Source of the DNA: Actinomycetes bacterium
GTDB lineage: Bacteria > Actinomycetota > Actinomycetes > Actinomycetales > Microbacteriaceae
Assembly: GCA_023431405.1 (NCBI GenBank)
Contig: JAEYVZ010000053.1
Location: 1 to 64,000, forward strand
Direction of reading: 5' to 3'
Length of the DNA: 64,000 nt
Positions within the stretch are counted from its first letter, which is position 1. Each line of letters opens with the position of its first letter. A program made the translations under genes and the position numbers. Shown in pieces: positions 31,445-40,272 of this stretch. The notes below the pieces were generated by a model. It saw only the letters and a list, made by a program, of their open reading frames with translations, was not told the origin of the DNA and searched no databases.

Positions 31445-32380
31445 TCAGAACAGAAGGCTCGCGAGACGCCCGCGCGCGCGGACGACACGAGGATCGCCGT
31501 CGCCGACCAGACCGAACAGCTCGAGGAGCCGCTCACGCACGACCGCGCGCTCCTCAGCCGACGCAGCCTGGAACAGGTCCAGAAGACGATCGAACGCGTC
31601 GTCGACATGCCCGCCGGCGATGTCGAGGTCTGCGACGGCGAACTGCGCAGCGACGTCCGTGGGCGCGGCCGCGGCCGCCGCACGCGCCTCCTGGAGGTCG
31701 AGGTTCTGCACCCGGGCGAGGAGGCGCACCTGGCCGAGCCCGGCGCGCGCATCCTCGTCGCGGGGGTTCTCGGCGAGGGCGGCTTCGTACGCCGTCACCG
31801 CCCTTTCGTAGTCGCCCGCCTCGATGGCGTCGAACGCCTCCTGATGCAGGGGCGGGAGAGCGGGAGTCGCCTCTTCGTCGTCCGAGGGTGCATCATCCAC
31901 GGGCACGCTCCCGGTCACCCCTTGCTGCTGGGCGAGCTGGAGCAGCTGACCGAACACGTCGCGAACCTGCTGCTCGGGAACCGCCCCCGTGAACAGCGGC
32001 ACCGGCTGCCCGTTGAGGAGAGCCACCACCATGGGAATGGACTGCGCACGGAACGCCTGCGCGAGCTGGGGGTTGGCGTCGACGTCGACCTTGGCGAGGA
32101 CGACACGCCCCGCGAGCTCGGTGACGACCTTCTCGAGGACGGGGCTCAGCTGCTTGCACGGGCCGCACCACTCGGCCCAGAGATCGACCACGACGGGAAC
32201 GGTGCGGGAGAGCTCCAGCACCTGCGCGAAGGTGGCATCCGTGACATCGAAGACGAGCGACGGCGAGGCGTCCGCCGTCCCTCGAGCCGGCTGACCCTCG
32301 GCGGGCGTGGACGGACGGGAACGGAGCGAGGAGAGATCGACGGCTCCTCGCAGAACTGCGCCGGGCGTAGGGTCGGTCAC
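31445..32380 (-). CDS. Thioredoxin-TPR protein (CnoX/YbbN-like)
   Basis: The protein has 311 residues. A low-complexity N-terminus is followed by a thioredoxin domain (about 40-150) with VVDLWAEWCGPCKQLSPVLEKV; both active-site Cys of WCGPC are present. An acidic linker and TPR-like helices follow (EAFDAIEAGDYERAVTAYEAALAE and later repeats). Such proteins act as redox-linked holdases that pass clients to GroEL or DnaK in other bacteria. The start overlaps the stop of the upstream membrane protein gene by 4 nt, so the two are co-transcribed. Confidence 0.8.
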   Translation of the reverse strand: MTDPTPGAVLRGAVDLSSLRSRPSTPAEGQPARGTADASPSLVFDVTDATFAQVLELSRTVPVVVDLWAEWCGPCKQLSPVLEKVVTELAGRVVLAKVDVDANPQLAQAFRAQSIPMVVALLNGQPVPLFTGAVPEQQVRDVFGQLLQLAQQQGVTGSVPVDDAPSDDEEATPALPPLHQEAFDAIEAGDYERAVTAYEAALAENPRDEDARAGLGQVRLLARVQNLDLQEARAAAAAAPTDVAAQFAVADLDIAGGHVDDAFDRLLDLFQAASAEERAVVRERLLELFGLVGDGDPRVVRARGRLASLLF

Positions 32381-34173
32381 TTCTTCTTCACCACCTTGGC
32401 TGAGAGGATGTCGGACGAATAACCGAGGAAGCGAATGCGCTCGGTCGAGCTCTGCGCGGGCACGAAGAAGAACAGCTGGTCGGCATAGGTGGTCGTGAAG
32501 CCCGTCGACGACTGACTCACTCCTGTCAGGGTCTTGACGACCGGGTTGCCCGGGTCGCCGTCGACCTTGATGACCGCATCCTCGTTCGTCGGCGTGACCG
32601 AGTCGTTCTCGTAGACGGTGACGGCCACGATCGCCCCGCTGTCGAGAGTGGCCATCGCCACCGGCGGTTCCTTGCCTGCCGTGGCGCTGAATGCGATCTT
32701 GCCGGTCTTCTCGCCGGTCTTGTTGAACTGCTCGACACGTGACGCGCGGTTGTCGGCGACGAGTGTGCGGAAGCTGTCTGATTCCTCATCGAAGAGCGCG
32801 GCGTACTCGCTCTTCTCACCCTTGTCGAGCACGTCGGCGTAGGCCTTGGCGAGATCCTGCGGAGGGATGATGAGGAACCGGTTGTCGGGCTGCACGAGCA
32901 GCGCACCCAGGTATTCGGGAGCGACGTTAAGGGTGGCGTCGGCGACGAGATTCGCCGTGTACGACAGCTTGTAGTCCGACCATGCGTCTTTCTGGGTGAC
33001 GCTCATGATGGTCGCCACGGCGGTGTCAGGGTCTTCCACGACGGCGAAGAAGGTGCGCGGCCACCCCTCGAACGCCTCGGGCAGCAGGATCTTCAGCGCC
33101 TTGCTCGGAATGGCGGGAAGCGGATCGATCTCCTTGAGCTTCTCGCGCAGCTTGTAGTTGGTCGCGCGGGCTGCGAGCGCAGGGCCGTCGAGACGTTGAC
33201 GGGCGACTCTCACGTCGTTCTTCTCATCCGCTGTGGCGACCGTCTCCGAGATGCGGGCGAGGATGCGCTCCGCCTGCGCTTCGGTCACTGCCGGCGGATC
33301 GTCCTGCCCCTCGGGCACGATGATCGTCTCGGTCGGGCTGGGAGTGGGTGAGGAGGAGAACTGCGGCCACGCGTCGGCAGAGCAGCCCGTCGCCAGCAGG
33401 GCGGTCACCGCGAGAGCGGGGACTGCGACGAGGGCGCGGCGCCCGGCCGGGAGCTGACGACGACGCCGGGGCGTGGCGCTGATGACCCCCTTGTCCGCCT
33501 CGGCGACGCTGAGATCGATGGGCTGGGTCGGCGCGACGGGAAGTCCTTTGCGCCGCGGACCGCGAGACCGGCGCGCGTGACGCACGCCGAGGATGTACAG
33601 CACAATGCCGATCGCCAGCATGATGCCGCCCCCGACGATGAGGGGCCCCGCCCATGGCGTCGTCACTCCCGTCGGCCACGTGATGGACAGGTCGGCCGGG
33701 GCCGGCGCGGTGCCGTCGGATGCCACGAGCACGCTCATGTCGGCGGGAAGCTTCAACGGCGTGATCAGAACGTCCTCCTGCTGGAACTCGTCCACCCAGA
33801 GATCCGACCCGACCGGAGAGGTCGGCGCCGGTGCACCCTCCTCCGAGGGGGCCGCGGCCGGAACGACCGCAGTCGAGATCTCACCGTCGGTCATGGTCAC
33901 CTGTACGTAGTCGCTTCGGCTCAGCCACGCACGGAGGTCGTCGGTGCGGCCGTAGGCCGCGAAGATGTCGCCCTCGCCTTGCGCCCGCAGCGTCTGCGAG
34001 CCCGCGTGGTCTTGCAGGACGCTGCCGTCGATGAGCACGTACGGCGCGGCGTCTTCGACCTCGATCGCCTGCGTGTAGGTCTTCGGCCCCTGGAGCACGG
34101 TGCGCTGAGCGATGCCGGCACCGATCATGACCGTGGCGAGCACGAACGCCGCCACCGCCCAGACAAATCGCAC
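32377..34173 (-). CDS. Large membrane/lipoprotein-like protein of unknown function
   Basis: The protein has 598 residues from GTG 34173. Membrane spans lie at about 5-22 and 176-196, enclosing about 150 extracytoplasmic residues. A basic cytosolic segment (200-246, many Arg) is followed by a third hydrophobic stretch (247-261) ending in a lipobox-like LLATGC at Cys264. The 330 residues after it are beta-rich and look secreted (EKLKEIDPLPAIPSKALKILLP; FLIIPPQDLAKAYADVL). It therefore resembles a membrane protein fused to a lipoprotein. I do not recognise the domains. It shares an operon with the thioredoxin-TPR gene. Confidence 0.65.
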   Translation of the reverse strand: MRFVWAVAAFVLATVMIGAGIAQRTVLQGPKTYTQAIEVEDAAPYVLIDGSVLQDHAGSQTLRAQGEGDIFAAYGRTDDLRAWLSRSDYVQVTMTDGEISTAVVPAAAPSEEGAPAPTSPVGSDLWVDEFQQEDVLITPLKLPADMSVLVASDGTAPAPADLSITWPTGVTTPWAGPLIVGGGIMLAIGIVLYILGVRHARRSRGPRRKGLPVAPTQPIDLSVAEADKGVISATPRRRRQLPAGRRALVAVPALAVTALLATGCSADAWPQFSSSPTPSPTETIIVPEGQDDPPAVTEAQAERILARISETVATADEKNDVRVARQRLDGPALAARATNYKLREKLKEIDPLPAIPSKALKILLPEAFEGWPRTFFAVVEDPDTAVATIMSVTQKDAWSDYKLSYTANLVADATLNVAPEYLGALLVQPDNRFLIIPPQDLAKAYADVLDKGEKSEYAALFDEESDSFRTLVADNRASRVEQFNKTGEKTGKIAFSATAGKEPPVAMATLDSGAIVAVTVYENDSVTPTNEDAVIKVDGDPGNPVVKTLTGVSQSSTGFTTTYADQLFFFVPAQSSTERIRFLGYSSDILSAKVVKKK

Positions 34174-34343
34174 GAATCGTCACCTTCCCGCACCTGCGCC
34201 CAGCGCGCAGAGCTGTACGAGTGCATAATCGACGTTCCAGACTAGCGAAACGACCTGAATGTCGCCCGGGAGGGGGTGGCGGAACCTCGAAAGCGCACCC
34301 TTCGTGCGTAATGTGATCGTCAACCAACGCAGAGAGTCACCAC
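34174..34343. other. Divergent intergenic region, promoter area
   Basis: The 170 bp between the divergent membrane protein and the AI-2E-type permease hold two AT-rich patches, GTGCATAATCG near 34220-34230 and GCGTAATGTGATC near 34307-34319. Either could contain -10 elements. I see no operator-like repeat or hairpin. Confidence 0.3.
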
Positions 34344-35423
34344 GTGAAGATCCAGCATCCTTTCCGCACCGCCCTCGTCGCCACCTTGGGTGTGGGAGTC
34401 GGCATCATGCTCATCGCGAGCTTCCAGACCCTGTCGACAGTTCTGCTGTACGTGGGGACGGCCTTGTTCCTCGCGCTGGGTCTCGACCCGCTGGTCTCCT
34501 GGCTCGCTCGACGCGGGCTCCCCCGCTGGGCGGCGCTGCTGGTGACATTCGCCGCCGTGCTGGCCGTGTTCGCCGGCATCGTGCTCATGGTGGTCCCGAT
34601 CATCGTCAGGCAGATCACACAGCTCATCACCGAGATCCAGAAGCTCGTCACGAACGCGGTGAACGGCAAGTGGGATCCGGTCGCCGCCGCCAAGGACTGG
34701 CTCCACGAGACCTTCCCCCTGCTGAACGTCGACCAGGTGTTCGACTGGGTCTCCGACTGGTACGCGTCGATCGACCTCGGCAACCTCGGCACCGTCGTAG
34801 GTGAGAGCGTCGTGGCGCTCGGCGCCGCGATCATCGCCGGCACCACGGGGGCGATCATCGTGCTCATCCTGACGATCTACTTCACATCGTCGACGCCCTC
34901 CCTGAAGGCGGCGGTGTACCAGCTCGTGCCGGCATCCAAGCGCGCCCGATTCATCGACCTCTCGGAGCAGATCACCGCGTCCGTCGGCTACTACGTGATG
35001 GGACAGGCAACCCTGGGATTCATCAACGGCGCGCTGAGTGCCGTCTTCCTCACGATCATCCAGGCTCCGTTCCCGGCCGTCCTCGCCGTCATCGCGTTCT
35101 TCTTCTCGCTGATCCCCCTCGTCGGCACGCTGACCGGTTCGATCATCATCGTGCTCACGTGCCTCATTCCCGGGCTGGGGTCGCCGGTCACGGCGCTCAT
35201 CGCGCTGATCTGGTACGTCATCTACATGCAGGTCGAGGCGTATCTGCTCTCGCCGCGCATCATGAACCGCGCGGTGTCGGTGCCGGGGGCCCTGGTGGTC
35301 ATCGCCGCTCTCGCGGGCGCGTCGCTCGGTCAGCTGCTCGGAGCGCTGGTGGCGATCCCGGTCGCCGCGAGCATCCTGATCATCTATCGGCAGGTCGTGA
35401 TCCCGAGGCAGAACGAGCTGTAG
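34344..35423 (+). CDS. AI-2E family transporter (permease)
   Basis: The protein has 359 residues with seven or eight membrane segments. The start HPFRTALVATLGVGVGIMLI is followed by YVGTALFLALGLDPLVSWLARRGLPRWAALL, which is typical of the family. A central soluble helical part (95-165) follows. The conserved C-terminal half contains YYVMGQATLGFINGALSAVFLTI and FFFSLIPLVGTLTGSIII, ending LGQLLGALVAIPVAASI. Members include AI-2 exporters and Na+/H+ antiporters, so the substrate is open. The GTG start follows GAGAG. It is monocistronic. Confidence 0.85.
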   Translation: MKIQHPFRTALVATLGVGVGIMLIASFQTLSTVLLYVGTALFLALGLDPLVSWLARRGLPRWAALLVTFAAVLAVFAGIVLMVVPIIVRQITQLITEIQKLVTNAVNGKWDPVAAAKDWLHETFPLLNVDQVFDWVSDWYASIDLGNLGTVVGESVVALGAAIIAGTTGAIIVLILTIYFTSSTPSLKAAVYQLVPASKRARFIDLSEQITASVGYYVMGQATLGFINGALSAVFLTIIQAPFPAVLAVIAFFFSLIPLVGTLTGSIIIVLTCLIPGLGSPVTALIALIWYVIYMQVEAYLLSPRIMNRAVSVPGALVVIAALAGASLGQLLGALVAIPVAASILIIYRQVVIPRQNEL

Positions 35424-35463
35424 GAGCGGAAGCGCTCGAGACGCGCGCGCTGCCCCGCGGCAG
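35424..35463. terminator. Two hairpins between convergent genes
   Basis: GAGCG-GAAG-CGCTC (35424-35437) and CTGCC-CCGC-GGCAG (35450-35463) lie between the permease stop and the hydrolase stop. They could end transcription from both sides; neither has a T tract. Confidence 0.4.
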
Positions 35464-35465
35464 GA

Positions 35466-36176
35466 TCAGTCGTCCCACTCCAGCGGCAGGGGCAGGGCGT
35501 CTGGGTTCACCGCTGCAACGATCTCGGTGAGAACGCGACGCGTCTGGTTCTCACCGACCCACAGATGCTTGCCGCCCTCCACCGCGATGATCGTCGCGTG
35601 CGGAATCGACGCGAATCGCCGACGCGCCTCCTCGGGCCGCAGGTAGTCGTCGAACTCAGGCACCACCACGACGACGCGGCGCCGGTCCCCCGCCCACGCC
35701 GCAACCTCTTCATCCGTCGCGCGATGCAGGGGCGGCGAGAGCAGGATGATGCCTTCCACGTCGTGGTCGCGCCCGTACTTCAGGGCGAGCTCGGTGCCGA
35801 ACGACCAGCCGACAAGCCACGGGCGCGGCAGGCCTCGCTCACGCACGAAATCCATGGCCGCAGCGACATCGAAGGCCTCCGCCGCACCGCCGTCGAACTG
35901 CCCCTCGCTCGTCCCGCGCGGGGAGGTCGTGCCTCGGGTGTTGAAGCGGAGGACTGCGAGGTCGGCCAAGGCGGGCAACCGTCCCGCCGCCTTCCGCAGG
36001 ATATGCGAGTCCATGAACCCACCGGCGGTCGGAAGCGGGTGAAGCGTCACCAGCGTCGCCGCCGGCGTTCCCTCGCGCGGCGTGGCGAGCTCCCCCACCA
36101 GCGTGAGCCCGTCGAGCGTGTGGAGCTCGATCTCCTCACGATGTGCCGGCAGCAGCACCGGTCCCCTGATCTCCAT
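35466..36176 (-). CDS. Alpha/beta hydrolase
   Basis: The protein has 236 residues from ATG 36176, which overlaps the previous stop. Strands TLVTLHPLPTAGGFMDSH (oxyanion region) and LAVLRFNTRGTTSPRGTSEG are followed by the nucleophile elbow PWLVGWSFGTELALKYG (GWSFG, Ser near 122). An Asp in VVVVPEFDDYLRP and a His in VEGGKHLWVGENQ complete the triad. It resembles KANL3/Tex30 or YfhR-type serine hydrolases that act on small esters. The substrate is unknown. It forms an operon with the small zinc protein upstream. Confidence 0.8.
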   Translation of the reverse strand: MEIRGPVLLPAHREEIELHTLDGLTLVGELATPREGTPAATLVTLHPLPTAGGFMDSHILRKAAGRLPALADLAVLRFNTRGTTSPRGTSEGQFDGGAAEAFDVAAAMDFVRERGLPRPWLVGWSFGTELALKYGRDHDVEGIILLSPPLHRATDEEVAAWAGDRRRVVVVVPEFDDYLRPEEARRRFASIPHATIIAVEGGKHLWVGENQTRRVLTEIVAAVNPDALPLPLEWDD

Positions 36177-36466
36177 CAGCCGATCCTCCAACATGGGTTG
36201 TGCCAGTGACGGCGTGCGGCGAGATCCGCGGCGTCTCCCAGGACGCCGTCAGCGCGCCACACGACGACATGCGCGGTGCCCGGAACGACATCGCGCCCGC
36301 AGCCGGGGCAGGTGTACGTCTTCTTCGCCTGTGCGGCAGAGACGGGCTGCACCATCCACTCGACGCCGCGACGCGTCTCCGTGCGCTTCCATCCGCTGAT
36401 GAGACGGTCCAGCGCATCGCTTGACCGCTCTCCGCCGTCGCGACGACGGCGGTTCGATCTCGGCAT
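36176..36466 (-). CDS. Small zinc-ribbon-like protein
   Basis: The protein has 96 residues. A basic N-terminus (MPRSNRRRRDGGE) precedes a helix and the motif YTCPGCGRDVVPGTAHVVVW, followed by ARRHWHNPCWRIG at the end. The CxxC pair with the later His and Cys could bind one zinc ion. I recall such proteins in actinobacteria, often called ATP/GTP-binding without evidence. The stop overlaps the hydrolase start as ATGA. It begins 4 nt upstream of the lytic-protein gene stop. Confidence 0.65.
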   Translation of the reverse strand: MPRSNRRRRDGGERSSDALDRLISGWKRTETRRGVEWMVQPVSAAQAKKTYTCPGCGRDVVPGTAHVVVWRADGVLGDAADLAARRHWHNPCWRIG

Positions 36467-36470
36467 CGCG

Positions 36471-37211
36471 TCAATACCAGCCTTTGCGCTGCGAGTGATC
36501 CCACGCGCCGCACGGTGTGCCGTAACGACCCTTGATGTACCCGATGCCCCAACTGATCTGGGTGGCGGGGTTCGTCTCCCAATCGGCGCCGGCGCTGGCC
36601 ATCTTGTTGCCGGGAAGCGCCTGCGGGATGCCGTATGCGCCGCTGGAGCGGTTGTATGCGTTCACACGCCAGCCCGACTCCTTCTTCCACAGCGCGACCA
36701 AGCAGGCGAACTGATCGTCACCCCAACCGCGGCCGGTCACCATCTCATAGGCGATCGCCTGTGCGCTGCCGGGATCGGGCGAGACGAACGGCGGACGCCA
36801 CCCCGACGAGGCACCCGAACCTGAGCCCGACGCGCCCTGTCCCCCTGCAACAGGTGTCTGCGTGGGCGTCGGCTTGGGCTTCACGTAGACGGTGAAGTTC
36901 ATTCCCTCGCGTCCCAGGTCGTCGGACGCTTCGGACGCTGCGATGAACGCCTGCGCGTCGGCGATGGAACTCGCGTACAGCGACACCGGATCGAGCTCAG
37001 CGGCTTCGGCGCGGTTCGTCGTCGTCGCGAGCGGGAGAATGTATGCGCCCGCGAAAGCGGCTGCGGCGAAAGCAGCGAAGACGGAGGTGAGACGTCGGCG
37101 ACGAGACCACCGAGCGGGCTCCGACGAACTACGCCGCGGCCCGCTCACGGCCGCCGATCGGGCCGCGGGCGACCGGCGCATAGTCGGAATCAGCTCGCCA
37201 TCAGAAGTCAC
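36471..37211 (-). CDS. Secreted/anchored lytic transglycosylase-like protein
   Basis: The protein has 246 residues from GTG 37211. An Arg-rich cytosolic start precedes one membrane span (TSVFAAFAAAAFAGAYILPL). An extracytoplasmic helical part and a Pro/Thr- and Gly/Ser-rich linker follow (about residues 115-145). The C-terminal domain reads CLVALWKKESGWRVNAYNRSSGAYGIPQALPGNKMASAG and ends GWGIGYIKGRYG-like. The Glu in KKESGW is the expected catalytic residue of lysozyme-like transglycosylases. It probably trims peptidoglycan. TAGAAT at 37222-37227 is a likely -10 element; ATG 37181 is an alternative start. Confidence 0.8.
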   Translation of the reverse strand: MTSDGELIPTMRRSPAARSAAVSGPRRSSSEPARWSRRRRLTSVFAAFAAAAFAGAYILPLATTTNRAEAAELDPVSLYASSIADAQAFIAASEASDDLGREGMNFTVYVKPKPTPTQTPVAGGQGASGSGSGASSGWRPPFVSPDPGSAQAIAYEMVTGRGWGDDQFACLVALWKKESGWRVNAYNRSSGAYGIPQALPGNKMASAGADWETNPATQISWGIGYIKGRYGTPCGAWDHSQRKGWY

Positions 37212-37267
37212 AGTGACAGCGATTCTACCTGGGCCCGTCGCCGCATGCCACGAGCCGTGGCGCGGTG

Positions 37268-37831
37268 TCACCCGACAGCCAGCATCACCTCGGTGACGGC
37301 ATCCAGCACGGCATCCACCTGCTGCTCGTCGTAACCGTGCCGCTGCATACGGAACGCGACGGTGCGCACCTGCTCCACCGTCAGTTGCTCGCCCGTCTCG
37401 AGGTAGCGCGCGATACGGTCGGCGACGAGGTCGACCTCATCGATCCGGTATCCGTACCGAAGACGCCCGGTACGCCGGAATCGCGCTCCCTCGGGACGGC
37501 TGAGGCGGTCGAGCACCTCCTGGGCGAGCTTGCGGGACGACCCGACCCACGCCCTGGCGCCCGCGCGCGAGAGAGCCTGGTCGCGCTCCCTCGCGGCGAA
37601 CGCGTCTTCGATGCGGCCCATTGCCGCGTCGACCGCGTCGATACGGTATCCGCGCTTCACCAGCGGAAACGCGCACTGCCGGATGTCGGCAGAAGTGATC
37701 GCGTCGGGCGCGTCGGACTCGAACGAATCGCGAGCCCGCTGCAGGAACGCATCGACGCGCGCTGGATCGTAACCGCGCTCGCGTCCCGTGGTCAGCGGGA
37801 AGGGCAGAGCCCCACGCTCTGTCGTGGTCAT
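37268..37831 (-). CDS. DivIVA-like repeat protein
   Basis: The 187 residues consist of four units, each resembling the N-terminal membrane-binding motif of DivIVA/Wag31. They read ERGYDPARVDAFLQRA (near 18-33), KRGYRIDAVDAAMGRI (59-74), RYGYRIDEVDLVADRI (125-140) and RHGYDEQQVDAVLDAV (164-179). No long coiled coil follows any of them, unlike true DivIVA. A role at curved membrane or the cell pole is possible but unproven. ATG 37831 overlaps the cdsA stop, so it is co-translated with phospholipid synthesis. It is an unusual but recurrent actinobacterial type. Confidence 0.75.
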   Translation of the reverse strand: MTTTERGALPFPLTTGRERGYDPARVDAFLQRARDSFESDAPDAITSADIRQCAFPLVKRGYRIDAVDAAMGRIEDAFAARERDQALSRAGARAWVGSSRKLAQEVLDRLSRPEGARFRRTGRLRYGYRIDEVDLVADRIARYLETGEQLTVEQVRTVAFRMQRHGYDEQQVDAVLDAVTEVMLAVG

Positions 37832-38850
37832 ACAGCCGCCAATGGAGAGAGAAGGAAGTACATCGCCAGCGCCACAGCCGTCGACGGAAGGATGGAGTCG
37901 AGGCGGTCGAGCACCCCGCCATGGCCGGGAAGCCACGAGCTCATGTCCTTGATGCCGAGATCGCGCTTGATCATGGACTCTCCGAGATCGCCGACCGTCG
38001 CGGACGCGAGGATGGCCACCCCGAACACAACCGCAGCCCAGATCGGGATCTGCAGCACGAAGATGCCGTAGGCGACCGACGCGGCGATCGCCAGGACCGC
38101 TGCGCCGGCGAACCCCTCCCATGTCTTCTTCGGGCTGATGCGGGGCGCCATCGGGTGCTTCCCGAAGGCGAGCCCCGACGCGTAGGCACCCACGTCGGCG
38201 ACGACCGCCACGACCACCATCGCCAGCAGCCAGTACTGTCCGCCCTCCTGGCGCAGGAGGACGAGGGTCAGGCTCGCGAGGAACGCGACGTACAACGGCA
38301 CGAAGCCGGCCACCAGAACGTCGGAGAGCACGTCGCCGTACAACCGCCCGTCGCGGGCTGCCATCTGTGCGACCATGCGCCAGACGATGAGGAACGCGAC
38401 CGCCGCGAAGGTGGCCACCCAGTGTGTCCAATGCCCTTCGAGGAACCCGGCGACCATGATGACCAGCGCCATCGCCATCTGAGGCCACACGTCGACCCGG
38501 CGCCCGGCAGCCTGAAGCGCACGTGAGAACTCGAACACACCGAGCAGGCACGCCGGGATGGCGAAGATCAGGAACAGCGACTTCACGAACAGGAGCGAAC
38601 CCAGAACCGCGGCGCCGATAGCGACGCCGCTGAGGATCGCCAGGAGGAGATTGCGCCCCGTCTTGGCGTTGATCCGCTCATTGACCTGTTCGAAGTCGGC
38701 CCGTGCGCGCTCGATCTGGTGCTCGAACTCAGTCCGCGCCGCACGCACATGAGACTGCAGCGACGACGGATCCACATCGTGGCTGCGCCGCGCACCGGGA
38801 CGAGTGCGAGACGACTCCCCCGCTCCGGCCTCCTGCGAAGGATCGGTCAT
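37828..38850 (-). CDS. cdsA: Phosphatidate cytidylyltransferase
   Basis: This 340-residue membrane enzyme makes CDP-diacylglycerol from phosphatidate and CTP. A polar N-terminal segment of about 65 residues with a helical EHQIERARADFEQVNERI precedes eight or nine membrane spans. The signature is complete in the C-terminal half: DVGAYASGLAFGKHPMAPRISPKKTWEG, split as Asp at the start and SPKKTWEGF, then GDLGESMIKRDLGIKDMSSWLPGHGGVLDRLDS with its metal-binding Asp residues. It lies 5 nt downstream of frr. Confidence 0.93.
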   Translation of the reverse strand: MTDPSQEAGAGESSRTRPGARRSHDVDPSSLQSHVRAARTEFEHQIERARADFEQVNERINAKTGRNLLLAILSGVAIGAAVLGSLLFVKSLFLIFAIPACLLGVFEFSRALQAAGRRVDVWPQMAMALVIMVAGFLEGHWTHWVATFAAVAFLIVWRMVAQMAARDGRLYGDVLSDVLVAGFVPLYVAFLASLTLVLLRQEGGQYWLLAMVVVAVVADVGAYASGLAFGKHPMAPRISPKKTWEGFAGAAVLAIAASVAYGIFVLQIPIWAAVVFGVAILASATVGDLGESMIKRDLGIKDMSSWLPGHGGVLDRLDSILPSTAVALAMYFLLSPLAAV

Positions 38851-38855
38851 GGGAA

Positions 38856-39410
38856 TCAGACCTCGAGAAGTTCGGCCTCTTTGCGCTTGAGCGCCTCATC
38901 AATCTCGTCGACGTGCGCGCGCGTGATCGCATCGAGCTCCTTCTCCGCGCGGGCGAGGTCGTCTTCGCCGACCTCGCTCTTGAGCGCGTCGAGCTCGTCC
39001 TTCGACTTGCGGCGGATACCCCGGAGGTGCACCTTGGCATCCTCACCCTTCGAACGCACGAGCTTGACGTACTCCTTGCGGCGGTCGGCGGTGAGTTCCG
39101 GCATCGTCACGCGGACGATGTTGCCGTCGTTCGTGGGGTTCGCGCCCAGATTGGGGGTGTCACGGATCGCCTGCTCGATGGCCTTCAAGGCGGACTTGTC
39201 ATAGGGCGTCACCACGAGCGTGCGCGCTTCCGGGTTGTTCAGCGACGCAAGCTGTGCCAGCGGCGTGGGCGAGCCGTAGTAGTCGACCAGGATCTTCTGG
39301 AACAGCTGCGGGTTCGCGCGTCCGGTGCGTACGGTCGCGAAGTCTTCCTTCGCAGCTTCCACTGCCCGGTCCATTCGTGCGGTCGCGTCTGCCAGGGTCT
39401 CGGCGATCAC
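38856..39410 (-). CDS. frr: Ribosome recycling factor
   Basis: The protein has 184 residues. With EF-G it splits the post-termination ribosome. Typical blocks: FATVRTGRANPQLFQKILVDYYGS near 24-47, PLAQLASLNNPEARTLVVTPYD, and LTADRRKEYVKLVRSKGEDAKVHLRGIRR. I chose the GTG at 39410: GGAG lies 5 nt upstream, whereas the in-frame GTG at 39416 is part of that site. Length then equals the family norm. It forms an operon with pyrH upstream and cdsA downstream. Confidence 0.95.
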   Translation of the reverse strand: MIAETLADATARMDRAVEAAKEDFATVRTGRANPQLFQKILVDYYGSPTPLAQLASLNNPEARTLVVTPYDKSALKAIEQAIRDTPNLGANPTNDGNIVRVTMPELTADRRKEYVKLVRSKGEDAKVHLRGIRRKSKDELDALKSEVGEDDLARAEKELDAITRAHVDEIDEALKRKEAELLEV

Positions 39411-39466
39411 GGTCACTCCATTCGTCGTTGCTACTCGTTGAGTCTACTGCCCGGGAGGACAGCGCC

Positions 39467-40186
39467 TCAGACGGTGACCAGCGTGCCGATCGACTCGCCC
39501 AGGAGCGCACTGGTCACGTTGCCCCTCGGCTCCATGCCGAACACGCGCATATCGATCTTGTTGTCCATGCACAGACTGAACGCGGTGGAGTCCACCACCT
39601 TGAGGCCGCGCTGGAGCGCGTCATTGTATGTGAGACGGTCGAGCTTGACCGCCGTGGGGTCCTGGTGAGGGTCCGCGGTGTAGACGCCGTCGACGCCGTT
39701 CTTGGCGACGAGCACTTCGTCGGCCCCGATCTCCAGTGCGCGCTGCGCGGCCACCGTGTCGGTGGAGAAGTACGGAAGGCCGGCACCGGCGCCGAAGATC
39801 ACGATGCGCCCCTTTTCCATGTGACGCTCAGCTCGGCGCGGGATGTAGGGCTCCGCTACCTGTGTCATCGAGATCGCCGACTGCACGCGTGTGGCGGCAC
39901 CGGCTTGCTCGAGGAAGTCCTGGAGGGCGAGGGCGTTCATGACCGTTCCCAGCATGCCCATGTAATCGGCGCGACCGCGATCCATGCCCCGCTGGCTGAG
40001 TTCGGCACCACGGAAGAAGTTGCCGCCGCCGACGACGATCGCGATCTCGACGCGGTCGACCGCCTGAGCGATCTCACGGGCGATCTGGCTCACGACGTCG
40101 GGATTCACTCCGAGCTGGCCACCCCCGAATGCTTCTCCAGAAAGCTTCAGAAGGACGCGGCGGCGCCGCGGGCTCGATTCGGTCAC
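39467..40186 (-). CDS. pyrH: UMP kinase
   Basis: This 239-residue amino-acid-kinase-fold enzyme phosphorylates UMP in pyrimidine synthesis. Motifs: VLLKLSGEAFGG near 9-20, IVVGGGNFFRG near 50-60, GRADYMGMLGTVMNALALQD, and STDTVAAQRALEIGADEVLVAKNGVDGVYTADP in the last third. GTG 40186 is preceded by GAGAGGAA, and this start gives the usual length. TATCCT (40208-40213, minus) may be the -10 element just downstream of the tsf terminator. Confidence 0.95.
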   Translation of the reverse strand: MTESSPRRRRVLLKLSGEAFGGGQLGVNPDVVSQIAREIAQAVDRVEIAIVVGGGNFFRGAELSQRGMDRGRADYMGMLGTVMNALALQDFLEQAGAATRVQSAISMTQVAEPYIPRRAERHMEKGRIVIFGAGAGLPYFSTDTVAAQRALEIGADEVLVAKNGVDGVYTADPHQDPTAVKLDRLTYNDALQRGLKVVDSTAFSLCMDNKIDMRVFGMEPRGNVTSALLGESIGTLVTV

Positions 40187-40230
40187 GGAGTTCCTCTCGA
40201 CGTTTGCAGGATAGCGAATGGCGGGCATCG

Positions 40231-40263
40231 AAAAGGGGCCCGCATCGTGACGATGCAGGCCCC
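40231..40263 (-). terminator. Rho-independent terminator of rpsB-tsf
   Basis: On the minus strand a 13-bp stem (arms 40251-40263 and 40235-40247, one G-T pair) with a 3-nt loop is followed by TTTTC. It lies 10 nt after the tsf stop and before pyrH, so it ends the rpsB-tsf transcript. Confidence 0.85.
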
Positions 40264-40272
40264 CCTTCGGAC

